The translations under genes were made by a program, and so were the position numbers. From Actinobacteria bacterium 69-20 (lineage in GTDB: Bacteria > Actinomycetota > Actinomycetes > Mycobacteriales > Nakamurellaceae), in NCBI GenBank assembly GCA_001897425.1, contig MKSW01000003.1, positions 1 through 64,000 on the forward strand: DNA of 64,000 nucleotides, written 5' to 3'. Numbering within the stretch: position 1 is the first letter of the stretch; the number at the start of each line of letters is the position of its first letter. Of this stretch, positions 28,849 to 37,298 are shown in pieces. The notes beneath the pieces are model-generated. The model was not told where the DNA came from. It did no database searches and worked only from the letters and a program-made list of their open reading frames with translations.

Positions 28849-30062
28849 GGCACACGCGCCGGGAGATCGCTCTGGCCGGACTGTTGCGATGCGCGGAGCC
28901 GCCGGTGGCCCCTGCGGTGGTTGCGTTCGTCGATGCGCTGGGCGCTGAGGAGGCGTGGGCGGCGATCGCCGGCGGCCGCGCGCCGGGCGAGGTGGCGTCA
29001 GTGGTGCAACCGCGGGTCGGCGGGCTCGGTCGCGTCGAGTTGGAGTTCCAGGCGGCGCGCGACGTTGCTATCGCGGCTGAGAACGGGGCGGTGCTCGTCG
29101 GCCCCGGTGATCCGGACTGGCCGGACGAATTGTTCGCGCCCCTGGAGTGGGTGCGTCCTTACGAGCAGTGCCCACACGCCGCGCCCCCGCTGGCGCTGTA
29201 TCGGCGCGGCCGCGGCTGGGCGACCGGTGATCGTGGGGGGCTGGCCGTGGTCGGATCGCGCGCGGCGACCCCGTACGGCGTGCGGGTTGCCGCCGAGTTG
29301 GGTGGGGACGCCGCGCGGCTCGGACGGACCGTCGTGTCCGGCGCGGCCTACGGCATCGATGCCGCCGCACACCGGGGCGCCCTGCATGCGGTCGACGACG
29401 AGATGGGCGATGGGGGCGGGAGCGGTGAGCGCAGGAGCGAGGGTGGCCCGGCCGCAGGCTGCGTCGCCACCGTCGCGGTGCTCGCCTGCGGGATCGACCG
29501 GGCGTATCCGGCGGCGCACCGGGCGCTGATCGACGCGATCGCGCGGGGCGGCGCCGTGATCTCCGAGTATCCGCCGGGCAGTGTGCCGGCCAGGCATCGC
29601 TTCCTGGTGCGGAACCGGCTGATCGCCGCTCTCGCCGAGGCGACCGTGGTGGTGGAGGCCGGGCGGCGCTCCGGCTCGCTGAACACGGCGACGACCGCGG
29701 CGAACCTCGGCCGGCAGGTGTTCGCCGTCCCGGGGCCGGTCAGCTCTGCGATGTCCGTGGGCTGCCACGACCTGATCCGTGAGGGCCGCGCCGGCTTGGT
29801 CACCGGGTGGCCGGACCTCGTCGGCATGATCGAACCGCTGGCTCCCGCCGCTCCTGCGCACCGCCCGGGGGATCGGCCCACCGACGGGCTCGACCTCGTC
29901 ACGAGTCGGGTGCACGATGCCATCCCCGCCCGGGGCGCGGTCAGTGTCGACACGCTGGCCGGGGAGGCCGCGCTACCGGTGCCCGACGTGATGGGCGCCC
30001 TCGCCGTGCTGCAGACGTTCGGCCTGGCCCAACGCCGCGACGGCCTCTGGTGCCGCGCGTGA
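28845..30062 (+). CDS. dprA: DNA-processing protein DprA
   Basis: 405 residues. Rossmann-like DprA core (VVGSRAATPYGVRVA, VSGAAYGIDAAAHRGAL, GCVATVAVLACGIDRAYP, ISEYPPGSVPARHRFLVRNRLIA) and a C-terminal winged helix (SVDTLAGEAALPVPDVMGAL). It loads RecA on incoming single-stranded DNA. Residues about 183-207 form a Gly/Ser/Glu-rich insert absent from most homologues. Coupled to yifB by ATGA. The next 225 bp to xerC hold nothing I recognise. Confidence 0.92.
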   Translation: MRHTRREIALAGLLRCAEPPVAPAVVAFVDALGAEEAWAAIAGGRAPGEVASVVQPRVGGLGRVELEFQAARDVAIAAENGAVLVGPGDPDWPDELFAPLEWVRPYEQCPHAAPPLALYRRGRGWATGDRGGLAVVGSRAATPYGVRVAAELGGDAARLGRTVVSGAAYGIDAAAHRGALHAVDDEMGDGGGSGERRSEGGPAAGCVATVAVLACGIDRAYPAAHRALIDAIARGGAVISEYPPGSVPARHRFLVRNRLIAALAEATVVVEAGRRSGSLNTATTAANLGRQVFAVPGPVSSAMSVGCHDLIREGRAGLVTGWPDLVGMIEPLAPAAPAHRPGDRPTDGLDLVTSRVHDAIPARGAVSVDTLAGEAALPVPDVMGALAVLQTFGLAQRRDGLWCRA

Positions 30063-30287
30063 GGCCGGGGCACCGCCGCGAGGCGCTCTGGCGGTCCGGA
30101 TTGGCGGATATCACGGCTGCGGCAGGCGCTTTCGCGTTGTCTCACGCAGTCGGCAGGTGCCGCCGGCCTCGAGCGAGCCACTGCGGGCCGGGAGTGCTCG
30201 GTGACGCGAAAGCCTCGTGCTGTTGTTCAGCGAACCGTGCGGCGCGGCGCGCTTGACGTCGATGAGCGATGCGGGCACCGTCGGGGC

Positions 30288-31352
30288 ATGAGCACGGGCG
30301 ACGCGACGGACCAGGTGTCCGGTGCCGCGTTCGCCGCCGTGCTCAGCGACTTCCGGCGCCATCTTGAGGCCGAGCGGGGATTGGCCGCGCATACCGTCAC
30401 GGCCTATGTCTCGGATGTGGGTTCGTTGCTGGACCACCTCCAACGGTACGGTGCGACATCGCTGGCGGGGCTCACGTTGCCCGTCGTGCGGAGCTGGCTG
30501 GCCCGGTTGGGTTCGGGCGGCGCGGCGCGGTCGTCAATCGCGCGGCGCGCGGCGTCTGCCCGCTCGTTCAGCGACTGGGCCGTGCGCACCGGCCGGCTCG
30601 CCGCGGATCCGACGGCGCGACTGACGGTGCCGCGCCTGCCGCGTCACCTGCCGCAGGTGCTACGTGCCGATCAGACCGCGGCTGTGTTGGATGGGCTGGA
30701 TGGCGCAGTGTTGAAAGGCGCCGTGTCGGACGGCGCTGTGCTGGACGGTACTGCTGCTGCGGATACCGACTCGTGCGCGGCCGATGAGGAGCAGTCCACA
30801 GCGGCGCGAGCGGCAGCCGTCACCGATCCCGATCCGACCGCCAAGGCAGTCGCGCTGCGGGACCGGGCCATGCTGGAACTCCTGTATGCCGCAGCGTTGC
30901 GGGTCTCGGAGCTCGCGGGGCTGGACATCGACTCCCTTGACCCCGCGCGCCGGGTGGTGCGGGTCTGGGGCAAGGGCGGCAAGGAACGCATCGTGCCGTA
31001 CGGTCTTCCGGCGGCGCGTGCGCTCGATGCTTGGCTCACCGACGGCCGGCGGTCGCTGTACCGCGAGACGGCCGGTGCGGCCCTATTCATCGGTGTGCGG
31101 GGCCGGCGAATCGACCCGCGTACGGTCCGAGAGGTGGTGCACCGTAGTACGTCTCGGGTGATCGGGGGAGACGGGGTCGCGCCGCACGCGCTCCGGCACA
31201 GCGCCGCCACGCACCTGCTGGAAGGCGGCGCGGACCTCCGCTCCGTCCAGGAGATGCTCGGCCACGCCAGCCTCGCCACCACCCAGATCTACACACACGT
31301 GTCCGCGGACCGGCTGCGAGCCGTCTACGTACAGGCCCACCCCCGCGCTTAG
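30288..31352 (+). CDS. xerC: Tyrosine recombinase XerC
   Basis: 354-residue recombinase resolving chromosome dimers at dif with XerD. N-terminal SAM-like core-binding domain (LSDFRRHLEAERGLAAHTVT), catalytic residues Arg in ALRVSELAGL, Lys in GKGGKERIVP, HxxR in HALRHSAATHL, His in LGHASLATTQ and Tyr in IYTHVS. Residues about 134-182 are a Gly/Ala/Asp-rich insert that lengthens the protein by some 45 residues relative to XerC elsewhere (near 300). The last 16 codons are duplicated, with changes, at 32085-32132 beyond a vapBC module. ATG 30288 is favoured by homology. Confidence 0.9.
   Translation: MSTGDATDQVSGAAFAAVLSDFRRHLEAERGLAAHTVTAYVSDVGSLLDHLQRYGATSLAGLTLPVVRSWLARLGSGGAARSSIARRAASARSFSDWAVRTGRLAADPTARLTVPRLPRHLPQVLRADQTAAVLDGLDGAVLKGAVSDGAVLDGTAAADTDSCAADEEQSTAARAAAVTDPDPTAKAVALRDRAMLELLYAAALRVSELAGLDIDSLDPARRVVRVWGKGGKERIVPYGLPAARALDAWLTDGRRSLYRETAGAALFIGVRGRRIDPRTVREVVHRSTSRVIGGDGVAPHALRHSAATHLLEGGADLRSVQEMLGHASLATTQIYTHVSADRLRAVYVQAHPRA
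31305..31352 (+). repeat. xerC 3'-end repeat, copy A
   Basis: The last 48 bases of xerC (begins GCGGACCGGCTGCG, ends at the TAG stop). They match 32085-32132 at 40 of 48 positions. Copy A is the functional end of the gene; the two starts are 780 bp apart. Confidence 0.85.
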
Positions 31353-31419
31353 CTCCAGGCCGATCCGGTGATGCGGCGTGTCGATCTCGAAATGCTCTAC
31401 GTGTGCGTGAGTACACGTG

Positions 31420-31449
31420 ATACACACGAAGCACGTAAAGTGTGTGTAT
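31420..31449 (+). promoter_or_regulatory. Likely VapB operator over the vapB start
   Basis: ATACACAC (31420-31427) and GTGTGTAT (31442-31449) form an inverted repeat ending in the vapB start codon, with more ACGTG/CACGT words around it (31400-31436). VapBC complexes generally bind such palindromes and autorepress. Confidence 0.6.
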
Positions 31450-31660
31450 GGCGAAGACGCGTACCAACATCGAGATCGAGGACACGTACGTCCGCGCGAT
31501 CATGGACCGCTATGCCGTCCATACGAAGACGGAGGCCGTCGACCTCGCGCTGCGGCACCTTGCCGGCCGACCGATGACCCGAGATGAGGCGCTCGCGATG
31601 CGGGGCGCCCGGGCCATCGACGCAGTTCCGGCCGATGCTCCGCCGCGAGATGCCGCGTGA
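31448..31660 (+). CDS. vapB: VapB-type antitoxin
   Basis: 70 residues. N-terminal ribbon-helix-helix DNA-binding fold (TRTNIEIEDTYVRAIMDRY, then TKTEAVDLALRHLAG) followed by a disordered, Ala/Asp/Pro-rich tail that should wrap the toxin. ATG 31448 sits in the operator palindrome, so the transcript leader must be very short or absent. The stop overlaps vapC as GTGA (31657-31660), the usual TA coupling. Confidence 0.9.
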   Translation: MAKTRTNIEIEDTYVRAIMDRYAVHTKTEAVDLALRHLAGRPMTRDEALAMRGARAIDAVPADAPPRDAA

Positions 31661-32079
31661 TCCTGGCGGATACGTCCGCGTGGGTCGAATACGACCGTGC
31701 CACCGGCAGCGCGGTCGATCGACGGGTGACGGAGTTGATCGAACAGGACGGCCTGCTGGCAGTGACCGAGCCGGTGCTGATGGAGGTACTGGCCGGGGCC
31801 CGCAGTGACCGCCGCGAACACGACCTCCGACGCCTGCTCTTGCGGTTCGACCTATTACCTGTCGACCCAGTGACCGACTTCGAGGCGGCCGCTCGCATCT
31901 ATCGCAGGTGCCGCCGCGCTGGGGTCACGCCCCGCGGCATGGTCGACTGTTTGATCGCCGCCGTCGCCCTACGCCGCTCGGCTACCCTCCTGTGCTGGGA
32001 CATCGATCTGAACCGCGTCGCCGAGGTCATGGGGATCGATCTCGACGAGGCCTCCCGTCGCGAGCAACTACACGACTAA
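31657..32079 (+). CDS. vapC: VapC-type PIN-domain toxin RNase
   Basis: 140 residues, GTG start within the vapB stop. PIN nuclease acidic set: Asp in MILADTSAWVEY, Glu in PVLMEVLAGARS, Asp in PRGMVDCLIAAVA, and Asp in LLCWDIDLNRVAE. VapC toxins cut tRNA or rRNA. The TAA stop is followed directly by the diverged copy of the xerC 3' end, so the module is neatly inserted there. Confidence 0.92.
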   Translation: MILADTSAWVEYDRATGSAVDRRVTELIEQDGLLAVTEPVLMEVLAGARSDRREHDLRRLLLRFDLLPVDPVTDFEAAARIYRRCRRAGVTPRGMVDCLIAAVALRRSATLLCWDIDLNRVAEVMGIDLDEASRREQLHD

Positions 32080-32084
32080 CACAC

Positions 32085-32132
32085 GCGGACCGGCTGCGCG
32101 CCAGCTACGCACAGGCCCACCCGCGCGCCTGA
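32085..32132 (+). repeat. xerC 3'-end repeat, copy B
   Basis: Encodes in frame Ala-Asp-Arg-Leu-Arg-Ala-Ser-Tyr-Ala-Gln-Ala-His-Pro-Arg-Ala-stop, against Ala-Asp-Arg-Leu-Arg-Ala-Val-Tyr-Val-Gln-Ala-His-Pro-Arg-Ala-stop in xerC. Differences are mostly at third codon positions. The homology extends weakly upstream to 32079 (ACACAC). Confidence 0.85.
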
Positions 32133-32135
32133 TCT

Positions 32136-32495
32136 CTAGTCCCAGGCGTCGGGGGTCCCGGTGTATCGAGCGACATCCATGGCGTCGTGAAGCACCCGTC
32201 CGACCACGACGATTCCGTCATCCCACCGATAGAACAGCACATGCCGTGGGCGCCGGACGTGATCTGCCCGCGACCGGTCTCGGCTGAGCATCAGATGCCA
32301 GGCGCGGATGCCCTCGCCGAGGTCAGGTCGTGGCCTGCTGCCTGCTCGGTACGGGTCGGATGCGATGTCGCGGATGGCCGCGGCGATAAGGCCCTGGTAT
32401 CGGCGGCGCGCGGCCGACCCGAAGGTGTCGTGGGACCACGCCAAAACCGCGTCGATATCGGACTGCGCTGACTGTGACAGTCGATATCGAGCCAT
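32136..32495 (-). CDS. parE: RelE/ParE-family toxin
   Basis: 119 residues. ParE/RelE fold: an N-terminal pair of helices (SQSAQSDIDAVLAWSHDTFG), then strands carrying the basic DLGEGIRAWHLMLSRDRS and RPRHVLFYRWDDGIVVVGRVLHDAMD motifs. Members poison gyrase or cut mRNA; which applies cannot be read from sequence. ATG 32495 shares one base with the parD stop. It points toward vapBC, so the two modules converge. Confidence 0.88.
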   Translation of the reverse strand: MARYRLSQSAQSDIDAVLAWSHDTFGSAARRRYQGLIAAAIRDIASDPYRAGSRPRPDLGEGIRAWHLMLSRDRSRADHVRRPRHVLFYRWDDGIVVVGRVLHDAMDVARYTGTPDAWD

Positions 32496-32773
32496 CAACG
32501 GGCGGAGGCGCGTCGTTCACCGCGGGCCTCGAGATATTCATCGAGGCCTTGATCGTCGAGGTCGATATACCTGCCGGCGGCGATGTCGGCAAATCCGGCC
32601 TGCACCGCTTCGCGCAACAATCGAAGCTTCTCGGCCCCTTCGGCCTCGTGTTGTTCGACGAGGCGCAGGCCCTCGCGGAGGACCTCGCTGGCGTTCTGGT
32701 ACCGGCCGGACGCGACGAGCGATTCGATGAGTTCCTGCTGATGCTCCGTCACGACGACGTTACGAGTAGGCAT
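32495..32773 (-). CDS. parD: ParD-type antitoxin
   Basis: 92 residues. N-terminal ribbon-helix-helix (RNVVVTEHQQELIESLVASG, then NASEVLREGLRLVEQHE) and an acidic, toxin-binding C-terminal helix. Start ATG 32773 is chosen because GAGG lies seven bases before it on the minus strand; a further in-frame codon upstream lacks one. Overlaps parE by one base. Confidence 0.9.
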   Translation of the reverse strand: MPTRNVVVTEHQQELIESLVASGRYQNASEVLREGLRLVEQHEAEGAEKLRLLREAVQAGFADIAAGRYIDLDDQGLDEYLEARGERRASAR

Positions 32774-32868
32774 GCCATCACCTCTGATCACATATTATGC
32801 CAATGGCGCGTCGTCGGGCCTTCAGCCGCTCGTCGCCGATCGCCGAATAATCCTCACTGCCAGCGGGA

Positions 32869-33414
32869 TCACGGCCCGAGCCCGGCCCAGGGCTTGAGTC
32901 GCACCCGCCACGGGCCGAAGAGCGCCATCGGATCCAGATAGACCCGATCCGGCAGGCGCGCGCCGAGGTGCAGGCAGGATGCCGGGGCGCACGTCATATG
33001 ACCAGCTGCCAGCGTGCCGAGTAGATCGCCGCGGGACACGATCTGCCCGACCGAGACCAGAGCGTCCACCGGCTCGTACGTGGTGCGCAGCCCGCCTGCA
33101 TGCTCCACCGACACCACGCCGCGGTCAGCCAATACGCCGGCGTAGACGACGATCCCGTCCGCCGCGGCGTGCACCTCTGCGCCGACCGGGGCGGCCAGAT
33201 CCGCCCCGCGATGCCCGGCACCGTACCGCGTGGCGGGCGGCCGGAACGGGGTCAGTACGACCGCCGGCGGCGGCAGCGGAAGCACGAACGGTCCGGCCTC
33301 GCCCGAGAGATCCGTCATAGACGTCGGTTCGAAGGCGGCATGGGCTGGCGGCGCGGCCGCCGGTCCCGCCGCAAGCGCGAGAACGGATATGACGGTGATC
33401 GCGGCCACACGCAT
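32869..33414 (-). CDS. Secreted M23-family peptidase, one active-site His replaced
   Basis: 181 residues. Signal peptide MRVAAITVISVLALAAGPAA ending near APPAHAAFE. The LytM/M23 fold has the first zinc motif HRGADLAAP (HxxxD) but the second, normally HxH, reads SCLHLGARL: the first His is Cys. The same substitution occurs in the mycobacterial protein encoded beside rpsB (Rv2891), so the fold is kept while classical zinc hydrolysis is doubtful. It may be a peptidoglycan-binding regulator. It faces away from rpsB. Confidence 0.85.
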   Translation of the reverse strand: MRVAAITVISVLALAAGPAAAPPAHAAFEPTSMTDLSGEAGPFVLPLPPPAVVLTPFRPPATRYGAGHRGADLAAPVGAEVHAAADGIVVYAGVLADRGVVSVEHAGGLRTTYEPVDALVSVGQIVSRGDLLGTLAAGHMTCAPASCLHLGARLPDRVYLDPMALFGPWRVRLKPWAGLGP

Positions 33415-33547
33415 CCTGTCAGCTTTGACCCGATGGGCCCGTCCCAGTCAGCGCACCCGCGGCGATGTGGACGGAAATCGCCCAGGGGGACAACTCACGG
33501 AACGTCGCGAGCGGGGGCGTATATGTACCGCGTCGGAGCAGCGGCCG

Positions 33548-33577
33548 TTCACGCGGGGCGTGAGCATCCCGTATTCT
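33548..33577 (+). promoter_or_regulatory. Putative rpsB promoter
   Basis: TTCACG (33548-33553) and TATTCT (33572-33577) are 18 bases apart. Transcription would start near 33584, leaving a leader of about 335 nt. Confidence 0.45.
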
Positions 33578-33585
33578 GGTCAGCG

Positions 33586-33607
33586 CAGCCCGTGCCAGCA
33601 CGGGCTG
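33586..33607 (+). other. Hairpin at the 5' end of the predicted rpsB leader
   Basis: CAGCCCGTG and its exact complement CACGGGCTG form a nine-pair stem with loop CCAG. It could stabilise the 5' end or take part in S2-mediated autoregulation. Confidence 0.55.
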
Positions 33608-33622
33608 ACTTCGCGCGTCTCG

Positions 33623-33652
33623 CGGCCGGTACGGCCGGGAACGTCGTCATGG
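33623..33652 (+). repeat. Degenerate hairpin-motif element upstream of rpsB
   Basis: CGGCC (33623-33627), loop GGTAC, GGCCG (33633-33637), one base, then GAACGTCGTCATGG (33639-33652), which differs from the consensus only in the last two bases. Confidence 0.6.
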
Positions 33653-33918
33653 CCGAAAGGACCGGCGGCGGAACCGGGCACCACCGGACGGAACACCCCG
33701 AGGTCCCACGCAGTGCCGTTCCGGTGAGAGATCACCACGATCGGCAAGCGCGGGCGGGGCGGACCGGAGACGCCAGGGCCGCCACGCCAACCGGCCGGCG
33801 GCGACAACCGAAACACGCGTCTGCACCGGGCAGGCTGCGGTACGACCGCACCACGGCACCGCCGTGATGCCCACGCCACAGTCAGCGCCGCCGGGCGCCC
33901 TCACGGAAGGACGACCGC

Positions 33919-34743
33919 ATGGCCGTCGTCACCATGCGCCAGCTGCTCGATGCTGGCGTCCACTTCGGGCATCAGACCCGGCGGTGGAACCCCAAGATGA
34001 AGCGCTTCATCTTCACCGAGCGCAACGGCATCTACATCATCGATCTGCAGCAGACGCTGACCTACATCGACCGCGCGTTCGACTTCGTCAAGTCGACCGT
34101 CGCGCACGGCGGAACGATCCTGTTCGTCGGCACGAAGCGGCAGGCGCAGGAGGCGATCGCCGGTGAGGCAACCCGCGTCAACATGCCGTACGTCAACCAG
34201 CGCTGGCTCGGCGGCATGCTCACCAACTTCTCCACGGTGCACAAGCGTCTGCAGCGGCTCAAGGACCTCGAGGCAATGGAGACCTCCGGCGAGTTCGCCG
34301 GGCGCACCAAGAAAGAGGTGCTGCTGCTCACCCGCGAGAAGGACAAGCTCGCCAAGACCCTCGGCGGCATCCGCGACATGGCCAAGGTGCCGAGCGCGAT
34401 CTGGGTGGTCGACACCAAGAAGGAGCACATCGCCGTCGGCGAGGCGCGCAAGCTAGGCATCCCGGTCGTCGCCGTGCTGGACACGAACTGCGACCCGGAC
34501 GAGGTCGACTACCCGCTGCCCGGCAACGACGACGCGATCCGCTCCGCCGCCCTGCTGACCAAGGTCGTCGCCGAGGCCGTCGCCGAGGGGCTACTGGCCC
34601 GGTCGGGCGCCGCCGCGGTCGACGCCGGCGAAGAGCCGCTCGCCGAGTGGGAGCGCGAGATGCTCGCGGCCCACGAGGAGGAGCAGGGCAGCGCCGCCGA
34701 GGGCCCAGCCGCCGAGCCGGATCTGGTCGGCGAGTCTGAGTAG
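33919..34743 (+). CDS. rpsB: 30S ribosomal protein S2
   Basis: 274 residues, with both S2 signatures: [27 protein letters not shown] at the start (S1-binding surface) and the [32 protein letters not shown] segment. The last ~45 residues are an acidic extension common in actinobacteria. ATG 33919 has GGAAGGA seven bases upstream. A 161-bp gap containing a large inverted repeat separates it from tsf. Confidence 0.97.
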   Translation: MAVVTMRQLLDAGVHFGHQTRRWNPKMKRFIFTERNGIYIIDLQQTLTYIDRAFDFVKSTVAHGGTILFVGTKRQAQEAIAGEATRVNMPYVNQRWLGGMLTNFSTVHKRLQRLKDLEAMETSGEFAGRTKKEVLLLTREKDKLAKTLGGIRDMAKVPSAIWVVDTKKEHIAVGEARKLGIPVVAVLDTNCDPDEVDYPLPGNDDAIRSAALLTKVVAEAVAEGLLARSGAAAVDAGEEPLAEWEREMLAAHEEEQGSAAEGPAAEPDLVGESE

Positions 34744-34754
34744 CCGACGTTACG

Positions 34755-34863
34755 GCGAGTATGACGACGTCCCGTGCCGCACGCGGTCCGGGCCGATGAG
34801 GTCACGGGGCGCATGCGCATCGGCCGGCGAACCGGCCCGGGCACGGGACATCGTCATATTCGC
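34755..34863. repeat. Large inverted repeat built from two facing motif copies
   Basis: Left arm 34755-34778 and right arm 34840-34863 match at 22 of 24 positions when one is reversed (core TATGACGA then GTCCCGTGCC). Inside, GGCCGATG/CATCGGCC (34791-34798 with 34818-34825) and GGCCGG-CGAA-CCGGCC (34822-34837) are alternative stems. The arms include motif-like GTATGACGACGTCC (34759-34772) and, reversed, ATATGACGATGTCC (34846-34859). It lies wholly between rpsB and tsf and can fold as RNA or cruciform DNA. Confidence 0.85.
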
Positions 34864-34904
34864 GACCACCCCATCGACAACACAGTTAACGACGAGGAAG
34901 AACC

Positions 34905-35735
34905 ATGGCGAACTTCTCTGCCGCCGACGTCAAGCGCCTGCGCGACTTGACCGGCGCCGGAATGATGGATTGCAAGAAGGCGCTCGACGAGGCCGAGGGC
35001 GACTTCGACAAGGCGCAGGAGATTCTGCGCATCAAGGGTGCGAAGGACGCCGGTAAGCGGGCCGAGCGCACCACCGCCGAGGGCATGGTCGCCGCCAGCG
35101 GCGATGCGATCATCGAGCTCAACTCCGAGACGGACTTCGTCGCGAAGAACGACGAGTTCCAAAGCCTCGCCGCGAAGATCGCGGACGTCGCTGCCGCCTC
35201 CGACGGCGCCCTCGAGTCCGTGCTCGCCGCGAGCATCGACGGCGCGACGGTGGCCGACACGATCACGGCGCTGTCCGGCAAGATCGGCGAGAAGCTGGTG
35301 CTCAAGCAGGTCGCGCGCCTCGCCGGGCCGACCGCCGTCTACCTGCACAAGCGCTCGGCGGACCTGCCGCCGGCGATCGGCGTGCTGGTCTCCTACACGG
35401 TGGCGGGCGCCGACGACGCTGCGGCCGCCGACGCGGCGCGCGGTGCGGCGATGCAGATCGCGTCGCTGCGCGCCCGCTACGTGACCCGCGACGACGTCCC
35501 CGCCGAGGTGGTCGAGAACGAGCGGCGCATCGCCGAGGCGACCGCGCGCGAGGAGGGCAAGCCGGAGGGCGCCCTGCCGAAGATCGTCGAGGGCCGGGTG
35601 AACGGCTTCTTCAAGGAGTCCGTGCTGGTGGAGCAGGCCTCGGTGCGGGATTCCAAGAAGACCGTCGGCGCGGTGCTGGCCGAGGCCGGTGTGACGGTGA
35701 CCGGATTCGCACGCTTCGAGGTCGGCACGGCCTGA
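34905..35735 (+). CDS. tsf: Elongation factor Ts
   Basis: 276 residues; recycles EF-Tu from GDP to GTP. Signatures: [20 protein letters not shown] in the UBA-like N-terminus, [14 protein letters not shown] and [16 protein letters not shown], and [20 protein letters not shown] in the coiled core. ATG 34905 follows GAGGAAG (34892-34898) at the right spacing. Confidence 0.97.
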   Translation: MANFSAADVKRLRDLTGAGMMDCKKALDEAEGDFDKAQEILRIKGAKDAGKRAERTTAEGMVAASGDAIIELNSETDFVAKNDEFQSLAAKIADVAAASDGALESVLAASIDGATVADTITALSGKIGEKLVLKQVARLAGPTAVYLHKRSADLPPAIGVLVSYTVAGADDAAAADAARGAAMQIASLRARYVTRDDVPAEVVENERRIAEATAREEGKPEGALPKIVEGRVNGFFKESVLVEQASVRDSKKTVGAVLAEAGVTVTGFARFEVGTA

Positions 35736-35745
35736 CCACGGCGTA

Positions 35746-35779
35746 CCGGTGGGGGGATGTGCTCGCATCCCTCCACCGG
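35746..35779 (+). terminator. Strong hairpin after tsf
   Basis: CCGGTGGGGGGATG (35746-35759), loop TGCTCG, CATCCCTCCACCGG (35766-35779): fourteen pairs, one G-U, without a U-tract. Likely terminator or processing point between tsf and pyrH. Confidence 0.6.
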
Positions 35780-35819
35780 GCACAATCCGGGTAGCGCGAT
35801 CGCGTAGAGGGGAGCCGAG

Positions 35820-36596
35820 ATGTCGCCAGTGGATGCTGCGATCGAGGATGACGAGGCCCACGACAGCGGGCGTACGGCCCGGCGCCCGCTGCAGCGGGTG
35901 CTGCTGAAACTCGGCGGCGAGATGTTCGGCGGCGGCGGCGTCGGCGTCGACCCGGACGTCGTGTCCACCATCGCGCGGCAGGTCGCCGAGGTGGTTCGCG
36001 GTGGCGTGCAGGTGGCCATCGTGATCGGCGGCGGGAACTTCTTCCGCGGCGCGCAACTGCAGCAGCGCGGCATGGACCGGGCGCGGGCCGACTACATGGG
36101 CATGCTCGGTACCGTGATGAATTGCCTTGCGCTGCAAGACTTCCTGGAACGTGAGCAGGATCTGGACACTCGCGTGCAGACCGCGATCTCCATGGGGCAG
36201 GTCGCCGAGTCCTATATTCCGCGGCGCGCGATCCGGCACTTGGAGAAGGGCCGCGTGGTGATCTTCGGCGCAGGTGTCGGCATGCCGTACTTCTCCACCG
36301 ACACCACCGCCGCGCAACGGGCGCTGGAGATCGGCGCCCAGGCCGTGCTGATGGCCAAGGCCGTCGACGGTGTCTACGACGCCGATCCGCGTCAGGTCGC
36401 GGACGCGAGCATGTTCGACGAGATCACGCACCGTGAGGTCCTGGAGCGCGGACTGCAGGTGGCCGATGCCACCGCGTTCAGCCTCTGCATGGATAACCGG
36501 ATGCCCATCATCGTGTTCAACCTGCTCACCGAGGGCAATATCGCCCGGGCGGTGGCCGGTGAGCCCGTCGGGACGTTGGTGCGCACCCCGGAATAG
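35820..36596 (+). CDS. pyrH: UMP kinase
   Basis: 258 residues; phosphorylates UMP to UDP, hexameric and GTP-activated. Motifs: [66 protein letters not shown], and [14 protein letters not shown]. The first ~23 residues are a Glu/Asp-rich extension common in actinobacteria. ATG 35820 follows GAGGGGAG. The stop (TAG 36594-36596) lies inside a degenerate motif copy, GAATAGCGTCATAG (36591-36604). Confidence 0.97.
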   Translation: MSPVDAAIEDDEAHDSGRTARRPLQRVLLKLGGEMFGGGGVGVDPDVVSTIARQVAEVVRGGVQVAIVIGGGNFFRGAQLQQRGMDRARADYMGMLGTVMNCLALQDFLEREQDLDTRVQTAISMGQVAESYIPRRAIRHLEKGRVVIFGAGVGMPYFSTDTTAAQRALEIGAQAVLMAKAVDGVYDADPRQVADASMFDEITHREVLERGLQVADATAFSLCMDNRMPIIVFNLLTEGNIARAVAGEPVGTLVRTPE

Positions 36597-36732
36597 CGTC
36601 ATAGACGATCGCGCCGTTCCTGTCGGGAGCCCGGCAGACCGGCCGGAATCGCTCTGACGTGCGGGAGCCCGGTAGGCTCCACTAGACGCCTGGATCCACA
36701 CCCGGCACTCACGAGGGAGATCTTGACATCCG

Positions 36733-37290
36733 ATGATCGACGAAACCCTGCTCGACGCCGAAGAAAAGATGGAGAAGGCCGTAGGCGTCGTCAAGGAGGA
36801 CCTCACCACGCTGCGCACCGGTCGGGCCACCGCCAGCACATTCGGACGCGTCATGGTCGACTACTACGGATCGCCGACACCGTTGCCGCAGATGGCGACG
36901 ATCACCACCCCCGAGGCGCGCATGGCGATCATCAAACCGTATGACGCATCGCAGCTGCACGCCGTCGAGAAGGCCATCCGGGACTCGGATCTCGGTGTGA
37001 ACCCGTCGACCGACGGCATCGTGATCCGCGTCGTGTTCCCGCAGCTCACCGAGGAACGCCGGCGCGAGTTGGGCAAGGTCGCGCGGTCGAAGGGCGAGGA
37101 CGCCAAGGTCGCCATCCGCAACGTGCGCCGCAAGGCGAAGGAAGAGCTCGACCGGATGAGCAAGGACGGCGAGGTCGGCGAGGACGAGGTCGCGCGCGCG
37201 GAGAAGGATCTGCAGGGCCTGACCGACCGCTACACCGGGCACGTCGATGAGCTGGTGAAGAACAAAGAGGCCGAGCTGCTCGAGGTCTGA
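36733..37290 (+). CDS. frr: Ribosome recycling factor
   Basis: 185 residues, the normal length. RRF separates subunits after termination together with EF-G. Features: three-helix bundle with [56 protein letters not shown], and the C-terminal [34 protein letters not shown] upstream. cdsA begins eight bases after its stop. Confidence 0.97.
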   Translation: MIDETLLDAEEKMEKAVGVVKEDLTTLRTGRATASTFGRVMVDYYGSPTPLPQMATITTPEARMAIIKPYDASQLHAVEKAIRDSDLGVNPSTDGIVIRVVFPQLTEERRRELGKVARSKGEDAKVAIRNVRRKAKEELDRMSKDGEVGEDEVARAEKDLQGLTDRYTGHVDELVKNKEAELLEV

Positions 37291-37298
37291 CGGGCCCG

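Larger units (their letters stand above)
33415..33918. other. 504-bp gap between the M23 gene and rpsB
   Basis: No credible gene. It holds a candidate rpsB promoter (33548-33577), a strong hairpin just past it (33586-33607), a degenerate copy of the repeated hairpin-motif element (33623-33652), and GGAAGGA at 33905-33911 as the rpsB ribosome site. Confidence 0.7.

Noticed and set aside
31305..32132. Direct repeats around vapBC as attL/attR of an integrated phage or island
   Set aside because: There is no integrase inside the 780-bp interval and identity is only 40/48; a cassette replacing the xerC end is simpler.
36936..36952. TATGACG words elsewhere (for example in frr, in meaB at 42820 and in cdsA at 38263) as more element copies
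   Set aside because: They share only the first seven or eight bases and lack the YGTTC half and any hairpin, so I did not count them, though the seven-base word itself is also frequent.
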